A stretch of DNA of 64,000 nt, from positions 124,001-188,000 of the forward strand of contig SAXG01000041.1 in the NCBI GenBank assembly GCA_012932865.1. The letters run 5' to 3'. Both the position numbers and the translations under genes were made by a program. Shown piece by piece: positions 57,839 through 64,000 of this stretch. The notes beneath the pieces were generated by a model that saw nothing but the letters and a program-made list of their open reading frames with translations, was not told the DNA's origin and searched no databases. Numbering within the stretch: position 1 is the first letter of the stretch; every line of letters starts with the position of its first letter. Origin of the DNA: Amylostereum areolatum (Eukaryota; Basidiomycota; Agaricomycetes; Russulales; Stereaceae).

Positions 57839-58417
57839 TCACTGTCGCTGCACGGGCCATTCCACCGTACCCGCACCAGGATCCTGCTGCCAGATCGAGC
57901 CATACTTGGATCGTACAATCTTCTCTTCGTTCGTAGCGATCCACGAGTCGTCCGCGCCGGTGTTGTACATGGCGACCTGCTTCCCGTCACCGCTCATCAC
58001 GATCACCGACACCGTGCTCGCGCCGAATAGACTCGCGATCCCGTCGGCGCTGAGATAAATGCCCAACACACCCTCGTCCTTGACGTTCTTGTGATCGCCG
58101 TTGGCGATGGGAATCGACGTCTTCTTGAACGCGTCGAGGAGCGCCAAGGCGGCCTCGCCAGGACGGGTGCCGGCAGAGATGGATGCGCTGAGGAGCTTCG
58201 CGGCGATCTTGAGGAACTCGTACAAGTCGCGGAGGGTGACGAGGGTTTCGGGCAGCTCGGCGGCGGTAGCGACGGCTTTGATCTCTCCGACGGCCACGAA
58301 CAGCAGCCCGATGTCGGTGACGAAGTCGACTATGGCCCAGTCGGGGTTGAGAGAGGCCATAACGTAGATTTCTTGACCGGCCGCGTTGGCCATGTAGACG
58401 CTGTGGCTGACACCCAT
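57839..58417 (-). CDS. Unrecognised 192-aa protein
   Basis: Single coding exon from ATG 58417. Starts MGVSHSVYMANAAGQEIYVM, then ASLNPDWAIVDFVTDIGLLF, a helical middle, and a C-terminal beta-like part SADGIASLFGASTVSVIVMS, GDGKQVAMYNTGADDSWIAT. No signal peptide. The hydrophobic stretch VTDIGLLFVAVGEIKAVAT is short for a membrane span. A TATA box TATATAAAGG (58560-58569, minus strand) and a CTGCAG acceptor-like site just before the ATG suggest a 5' untranslated intron. I do not know its function. Confidence 0.7.
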   Translation of the reverse strand: MGVSHSVYMANAAGQEIYVMASLNPDWAIVDFVTDIGLLFVAVGEIKAVATAAELPETLVTLRDLYEFLKIAAKLLSASISAGTRPGEAALALLDAFKKTSIPIANGDHKNVKDEGVLGIYLSADGIASLFGASTVSVIVMSGDGKQVAMYNTGADDSWIATNEEKIVRSKYGSIWQQDPGAGTVEWPVQRQ

Positions 58418-58559
58418 GGTTTCGTAGCGGTTTCTGCAGACCGTGTCGGCGTAAGTAGGCGCAATTAATGGGTGGTGGAGGGGGGGAAAGGACGTCGGGA
58501 TGACCAACCTTGTGAGTGAATGCGCTGTGTGGAATGAGAGGCGCACGAATATGTTGAAC

Positions 58560-58569
58560 CCTTTATATA
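58560..58569 (-). promoter_or_regulatory. TATA box of the 192-aa protein gene
   Basis: TATATAAAGG on the minus strand, about 145 bp before the ATG. Confidence 0.55.
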
Positions 58570-58964
58570 CTGCTAGGACATGCGCGATCGTGTACTACGT
58601 CCAGATGTCATGCCTCATGACCTTCGGAGATTTTCTGCCTGCGAGACAGGGAAGCCTCACGGTATTCGTGCGGAACGATATTGGAGAAGAAGAAACAGAA
58701 TTCCCGCAGCTGCTCAAAATTTCAGCTTGTCTGATGTGCAGCGAAGCTGCCACCGTGTCGATGTGACAAAAACGAGATCTGACTTATGTGCGCCTTGCCA
58801 GTGATAAGGACCGCCCGTTTGGTGCGTATGATTCGTAACTTCCGTCTTTCCGTTCGAGCAACGGGTGTACGCATGAAGTGAGAAGTACAGTGAAATAGTT
58901 GTTGTCTGCGAGAGACCAAGTCAACAGCGCACGAATTGAAAGACAAGTGCTTGTATACCATGGG

Positions 58965-59814
58965 TCAGACCTCCAGTATAAGTGCGAGGAGGACGATCTC
59001 CGTCACCGCGACGATGCCCGCGACCGAGATTACCACCCACCCCGCGGTCACAAACGGCGGACCTACGGGCGCCTTGTGCTCGTGCCCCTTGGTCTGCACG
59101 ACGTGCCGGCCACGCCTCAGCGGAGACCCCTCGTCTTCTTCCTCCTCTCCCTCGTTCAAGGAGCACTGTGAGTGTCGTTCGCGGAGGTATGCGCATGCGA
59201 AGAGGAGCGCGGCAAGAACGGCGTACAAAAGGCCGACTAGCGAGTCCCTTTAGATTAAGTTCCAAGGAAATCGCGGTGGGAAGCGCTCACTGCGAAAGAA
59301 CTCCCGTTGAAAGAGCCGGAGGACGGTGAGAGAGTATCCGAGGTTGCCCAACGCTGACCGAGCGTAGGCCCCGTTGAACGTGCGCTGGCGGGCACGTATC
59401 TCAACGAGCGCATCTACGTCAAGTTTAGGGGATTCCGATGGCGGTTCCCTGTCGACTTGTGAGCATTTTTAGGCACATTTTCCAGGAGAGGATGCCGCAC
59501 ATTGACATGTCTGAATGATGGGCCATATTACATATCTATACGCAGAGTTCTGCTCCAATCTGCATATGTAGAGGTCAGAAAATGAAGTATAGACCACGTA
59601 AGTACATACCTTCGACCCTTCCCGTACTTTCTGAGACCTTTCGACTGGACTGGGAGTCGTAGAGCGTCGGCTGGTGGTGGTCGTGAGCCAAGCGCTTGTC
59701 GAAAGCCGCGCCGCGTCTCGCCGCGTCTTGCTTCTCGCGTCCACCAGACCACCGCCCTCTCGTTTCACCACCTTGAGCAGGCCATCCATCTTTTCGCCAC
59801 CAAAAGGACAGCAT
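58965..59814 (-). CDS. DUF202-family membrane protein
   Basis: Three exons: 59610-59814 (start could also be 59943), 59291-59455 and 58965-59236, with introns of 154 and 54 nt. About 213 aa. The DUF202 core is split over exons 2 and 3: EIRARQRTFNGAYARSALGN, LGYSLTVLRLF, then GLLYAVLAALLFACAYLRER and a last span AGWVVISVAGIVAVTEIVLL, giving about three membrane segments. Family members are small integral membrane proteins, related to the membrane part of VTC-type proteins. Here the loop between spans two and three is acidic (EGEEEEDEG). Divergently oriented from OXA1, with a short shared promoter. Confidence 0.72.
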
Positions 59815-59984
59815 TCCGCGGAAGAAATAAAGCTCCAGGATATCTGGCAAAATGGCGAGCGCAGGGCTGCTCTTTAGGGTGCCGTGTGCGAGGTGCGTCA
59901 CCACCCAGCTGCTTTTCCGGACACCAATGACACAGAAAAACACAGGGCTGCACCCCGCTCGTTGCTGTCTCTGAGTGCGCAGGT

Positions 59985-61279
59985 ATGTCCTCAGGCTTTT
60001 TCAACGAAATTCATCCAGTGAATTCTGCTCTGCAGCGACCGGCGCTGACGCACAGGCACGCGCTCCGTCTCACCCCTATAGCGTCACGGAACCTCTGGGG
60101 ATTCGGCTCAAAAACACCAGCGCAAAGTGCACCTGTATCCGCGTCGGCACCCCCACCCCCACCATCCACGTTCTCGGAGTTCGACACCACGACGGCCGGG
60201 GCGTCAGCACCCCCCGACCTCCCCGTGACCGCTGCCGCCCCCTCCGACGTCCTGCCCGACGACATCATCCCCGCCTCGCCCATATCCGATGCCGTAGAAA
60301 CCCTCATCGGCACCGCGCCCCTTCAATATGGAGACCTGGCCGCGCTCGGCCTCGCATCGTGGACGCCCGCCGGCCTGTCCGCCTGGCTGCTCGAACTCAT
60401 CAACGTCTCCACTGGCTTGCCCTGGTTCTGGACGATCATCGCGGGCACGGCGGCCTCGCGCCTGCTCATCCTCCCCTTCGCCATCCGCCAGCTGCAAAAC
60501 TCGGCGCGCCTCGCGCCGTTCCAGCCGCGCCTGCTCGCGCTCAAGGACGAGGTCGCGCGCGCGTACGCGAGCAAGGACACGATCGCCGTCCAGCGCGCCG
60601 CGCTCAAGCAGCGCAAGGTGTACGAGGACGCCGGCGTGAGCATGCTGCCCATGATCGCGATGCCGTTCATCCAGCTGCCCATCACGCTCGGCATGTTCTT
60701 CGGCGTGAAGAAGCTCTGCACGACCCCGCTCGCGCAGCTGCACGACAGTGGCGTGTGGTTCCTCCCGGACCTCACCCTCGCGGACCCGTACTACATTCTG
60801 CCCATCGTTTCCGCCGCGCTCATGAACGCGCAACTTTCGGTACGGTTTCTCGCTTTTTCTTGCGGAGGTATTCGTGACTGATGGTGCGTGTAGGTCGGTG
60901 CGAGCGATATGGCGGCGACAACTGACCGTCAGACGATGGCGCACATGATCAACGCCTTCCGCGTTCTCTCCCTCGTCGGCATCCCCTTCATGGGTTATTT
61001 CCCCTCTGTAAGCCCTCCTTTCCTTCCACCCTCCCCACACTGACGCCTGACTCGTTTTCACAGGGGCTCAACCTGTACGTCCTGACCGGTATCAGCGCAA
61101 TGTTGCTTCAAACCTCCATCCTCAAAATCCACGCGGTTCGCCGCACGCTTGGCATTCCTATCCTGCCCAAGGCGCTCAAGGCGAAGCCTGTGCGGATCAT
61201 GGAGTCGGTGGACTACCTCAAGAAGTACATCAAGGAGCAGCGCGATATCGCGGAGCATCGCGCGGCGAGGAAGTGGTAG
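59985..61279 (+). CDS. OXA1: Mitochondrial inner-membrane insertase OXA1
   Basis: Exons 59985-60839, 60894-61007 and 61064-61279 (introns 54 and 56 nt). 394 aa, normal for fungal OXA1. An N-terminal Arg-rich targeting region (HRHALRLTPIASRNLWGFG) precedes a Pro-rich linker. The insertase core starts STGLPWFWTIIAGTAASRLL, ILPFAIRQLQNSARLAPFQP, with the coiled amphipathic loop VARAYASKDTIAVQRAALKQ, and the membrane segments SMLPMIAMPFIQLPITLGMF, LPIVSAALMNAQLS and FRVLSLVGIPFMGYFPS. A lysine-rich tail (KKYIKEQRDIAEHRAARKW) would contact mitoribosomes. It inserts mitochondrially made and some imported proteins into the inner membrane. Confidence 0.9.
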
Positions 61280-62563
61280 GGGTTACAGTAGAGCGGGCGG
61301 ATAGATTCGTCCCAGTGGAGTGCTTGTTCTATGATATAGTCGATGTAATGCGAGTTGGTTGGTTTCTCCCCCCTCTTTCGTCTTGCGTGTGGCTAGATGT
61401 GTAAGAGACGCCGGACCGCAATCGTATACCGTTCGACCGCAATCGACTCCTTTCATTTATTTTGCTATGCAGGTACACTCGTAGGAAGGGGCGTCCGAAG
61501 ACTTGCGGCGAACTAATGTGGGAAGTTGCGAGCCTCGTGTTGGATTGTGACGTAAGTGTTCTGTGGGGCTTCGTCTTCTTTTGAAGTTCTACTTGACCTC
61601 AGATAGTGATCAAAGCTCCCCTAGACAGAAATGCGGGGGAATGGGGATGCTAATGGTTTTCACGGACTTGCGCAAGTGAGACAACCTGTGTTGCATAGAA
61701 GCGCTAGGACGCAATACTTAGGTCAGAAGATGGGTACCCGGCGGATTTCGAGCGCTACTAGTAGCGGAGCCAGCAAACTCTGTGAAAACTCATGTCGCTG
61801 CCATAGAAAATGGTGTTGATCGCAATGATGCAGCTGTAGTGAATTCGAGACTGGGCCCGTGAAACCCGTGGCAAGACGGGTCTATGATCCACTGGCAAAA
61901 CCAAACACAGGCGACGGAGCGCCGCACTGGTAACTGAACCGCTCAGAGGCCGCTGAAGGGGCTCGGGCATATGTACGAACCCAGATAAGTAATTCCAAAA
62001 CATACGAGGAGTGTACCACGTGCGATAAAGCTTTAGCCTTTAGGAGTCTTGGCTTCTGCTGTTTAGCTTCAGCGCCAGGCTTGCCCCAATTCGCCTGATC
62101 GTCGCACAGTAGTATTCAGAGCTCTTGGAGCCGGTACCAAAGCGGAATTCCATGCGACTGATGTATTTCCGATTCCCTGAAGTCGGGGACTCGATAACCA
62201 ACTGCCAACAGTTGTGCAATCTCGTACAACGGCCTGGATCATGGCCTGGCTTGCGCCGCGAGCGGCTTTGGGACACATCAGAAGCACCATGAATTCAATG
62301 ATTCATACTCATGACCTGAACTTGGTATGTATATGAAGTACGCGTAGTACCGTGGTGATATATGAAGTTGAAGGTCACGACTACTCTTACACGGGTACCA
62401 CGTTTCGAGATGCCTGTCGATTTGTGGATCAGGAGTGGCCTCAGAAGCAAGGAAGATGTACATACAGTAGACCGCCCGTCCACTCGCGCTCAGCGCTCAA
62501 TTTCGGAGACGGAGCTTGGAGTAAGGACAGTGATGGTACCGGTTGTGCCAATGTGACCCAATA
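61280..62563. other. Intergenic, no gene seen
   Basis: About 1.3 kb with no convincing frame on either strand. Contains the OXA1 3' region. The segment 62040-62300 has scattered open frames with no family character. Confidence 0.5.
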
Positions 62564-62828
62564 CTGTACCAATTGGAACGGTTCGTCTCGTCACGGTCAC
62601 AGAGACCACTGACGAGACGAAATCTGCACTCTGTAACGTGTCACAAAGTTGTTTGACAAATCGTAATTCCGAGTTGAAGGTCACAACACGGAAAAAAAAG
62701 GTCAAAAAAGGTCAAAATTTGCCAAAAATTGAACATTGTCACGTTCGCTAACCACCCCTGACAAAGCCAAATTTTCGTCGCACCTGTCACAGTCACAAGT
62801 GGGTGACGAACCGATTCAATTGGTACAG
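62564..62828. mobile_element. 265-bp MITE with TA target duplication
   Basis: Inverted ends CTGTACCAATTGGAACGG / CCGATTCAATTGGTACAG, flanked by TA (62562-62563 and 62829-62830). GGTTCGTC and GTCACGGTCAC extend the match inward to about 45 bp with gaps. TA duplication fits mobilisation by a Tc1/mariner transposase. No coding capacity; the interior is A-rich (GGTCAAAAAAGGTCAAAA). Confidence 0.72.
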
Positions 62829-62983
62829 TATTCTTCCACATAGCAGCGCCGGTGAGCGTCTTTTCGTTCCGGGTTGGCGCGTGGGCGCAGTATTCTTCCC
62901 TTATTTATATAACCCGGGCCTCGGATCTCGAGGTGTGCTCGAGAGTCTAGACGTGCTCTGCGTGGTTGTCGATTAGTCTCGTT

Positions 62984-63130
62984 CCCAGACGTCAGAGAGG
63001 AGGGTTGTGCAGGGGAGATATGAGGATGGGACCGAGGGATAGGCTATCGGAAGGAACCGAGCGGAGATTAAAGTCGGAGGCAAAAAGACGCGACAAAACC
63101 CCTGCACAACCCTCCTCTCTGACGTCTGGG
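62984..63130. repeat. Perfect 32-bp inverted repeat
   Basis: The arm beginning CCCAGACGTCAGAGAGGAGG at 62984-63015 is repeated exactly in inverted orientation at 63099-63130, with an 83-bp purine-rich spacer. It contains the palindrome AGACGTCT-like core. It could be a small foldback element or a regulatory hairpin; no target duplication was found. Confidence 0.75.
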
Positions 63131-63377
63131 GCAGTTCGTCGCGGATTCCGACGTGCTGTCACAGCGTGATAAAAGCGTTACAGGATCGTTACTATCAGGT
63201 GATTTTCTGTCATCATGATTACTCGTGTCGTCAGCCACTTTACGGGCCCTGCTGGTGTACCTGTTTATTTCAATTTCAACTCGTCTCTGTCTCGAGGGCT
63301 CTCCAGAGTCTCCAAATCTGAGACATGGCTCGCTTGCGTTGCACTGGCATCATCATAGTTTGAATAGAACTTTCACC

Positions 63378-64000
63378 ATGTCCCACCTTGTCGACAGTGA
63401 CGATTCCGATTTCTACTGGGAGTCCGTCGAGGCGTTCGAGAAGGCAGTGGAAACTAACATTGACAGCGACGACGACTCTGTGTTTTCATTCCATGATACA
63501 GATGCCTCGGACGGCGAAGGAAGTGATTCGGAGATGGACATAGACGACTATCCTATGAACTCGCACCAGCCCTTTCAAGACAACCATCCGAAATCCACCA
63601 ACTCCCGTGTTCCCCACTTCGAGCAAGCTTCGCAAGCCAACAAATCCACCGAATCGACAGCAGAAAAGGTCCGCAAGATCTGCATCGTCATTCAGGGCCT
63701 AGGGCTCAGCATTTCCACATTCTTGGCTGCACTCAGCTGGGGAGACGCAGAGTGTATTCAGGATCCAGTCATTCGAACCGAGAGAACGAAGCTGATGATG
63801 AGCGAGGACCTTCCAAATATCCTGGGCCACTGGTGGAAGCCCCCTGGAGGCAAAGCAGACGCAGGCCGATCTACGATGGAGAATTTTGTTACAGGTGCCG
63901 CTGGCAACATCATTCGACGGGAGATGAAGAAAATTGCCGACCTTTTTGCCTCTCCCGATGACCCTGTATCTCTCGAGGCTCTGACATCGCTTGACTTTGA
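63378..64000 (+). CDS. Basidiomycete repetitive protein, probable DUF6589 type (5' part only)
   Basis: Open from ATG 63378 to the window edge (207 codons). An acidic N-terminus (DSDDSDFYWESVEAFEKAVE, DSDDDSVFSFHDTDASDGEG) is followed by AEKVRKICIVIQGLGLSIST, FLAALSWGDAECIQDPVIRT, ILGHWWKPPGG and ENFVTGAAGNIIRREMKKIA. The LALSWGD...CIQDPVIR and HWWKPP signatures recall the region upstream of DUF6589 in large repetitive agaricomycete proteins. It is probably transposon-derived. The C-terminal part lies outside the window. Confidence 0.55.
   Translation, partial: MSHLVDSDDSDFYWESVEAFEKAVETNIDSDDDSVFSFHDTDASDGEGSDSEMDIDDYPMNSHQPFQDNHPKSTNSRVPHFEQASQANKSTESTAEKVRKICIVIQGLGLSISTFLAALSWGDAECIQDPVIRTERTKLMMSEDLPNILGHWWKPPGGKADAGRSTMENFVTGAAGNIIRREMKKIADLFASPDDPVSLEALTSLDF

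Noticed and set aside
58921..59265. 114-codon Arg-rich frame on the minus strand
   Set aside because: It is in the wrong phase; the neighbouring frame joins by a 54-nt intron into a DUF202 protein with membrane spans.

Overview
The window looks like a chromosomal segment of an agaricomycete (basidiomycete) fungus. Host genes have introns of about 50-60 nt. The protein families fit this group: DUF7770, OTT_1508-like deaminases, DUF202, a GPI-type secreted protein, OXA1, and a basidiomycete protein of probable DUF6589 type. The transposons are Ty3/gypsy chromoviruses of Tf1/sushi character. The species cannot be named from the sequence.

Layout. 1-604 is a DUF7770 gene on the minus strand. 1400-6276 holds two inverted-repeat DNA elements, a tRNA-like relic and a GC-rich repeat field. 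6277-46771 is a nest of LTR retrotransposons. Family A (7.1 kb) is present as A1 (plus, degenerate) and A2 (minus, nearly intact). Family B (about 10.3 kb without insertions) is present as B1, inserted in A1 with TSD CATCA, and as B2, split into two halves of opposite orientation. Family C (7.5 kb) sits inside B1 with TSD CACCG. A 491-bp MITE also sits inside B1. 46772-49250 is repeat-rich and carries a truncated transposon-type ORF and an Hsp70 fragment. 49259-61279 is a gene-dense host block: two paralogous deaminase-like genes flanking a CDC20/CDH1-like WD40 gene, a GPI-type secreted protein, an unrecognised 192-aa protein, a DUF202 membrane protein and OXA1 (the last two divergent). 62564-63130 has a TA-type MITE and a 32-bp inverted repeat. 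63378-64000 is the start of a further gene cut by the window edge.

Retrotransposon biology. All three families share an unusual plan. The primer binding site, 2 nt after the 5' LTR, is the exact 10-nt reverse complement of a site lying 34 bp downstream of the LTR TATA box, which predicts Tf1-like self-priming and the transcript start. About 1.0-1.3 kb of leader is almost free of ATG, yet a reading frame with no AUG runs through it. Gag always ends in TTT TGA preceded by a T, with pol in the -1 frame.

The most novel feature is the 3.15-kb cassette between pol and the 3' LTR of family B, conserved in two diverged copies. It holds two long overlapping reading frames, a perfect-looking 58-nt intron whose removal would switch frame, a second CCHC protein, a basic 127-aa protein, a single-pass membrane protein whose gene runs into the LTR, and three TATA-like boxes. 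A1, A2 and B2 also record an inversion between oppositely oriented A elements, shown by the exchange of the target-site duplication GAATC/GATTC.
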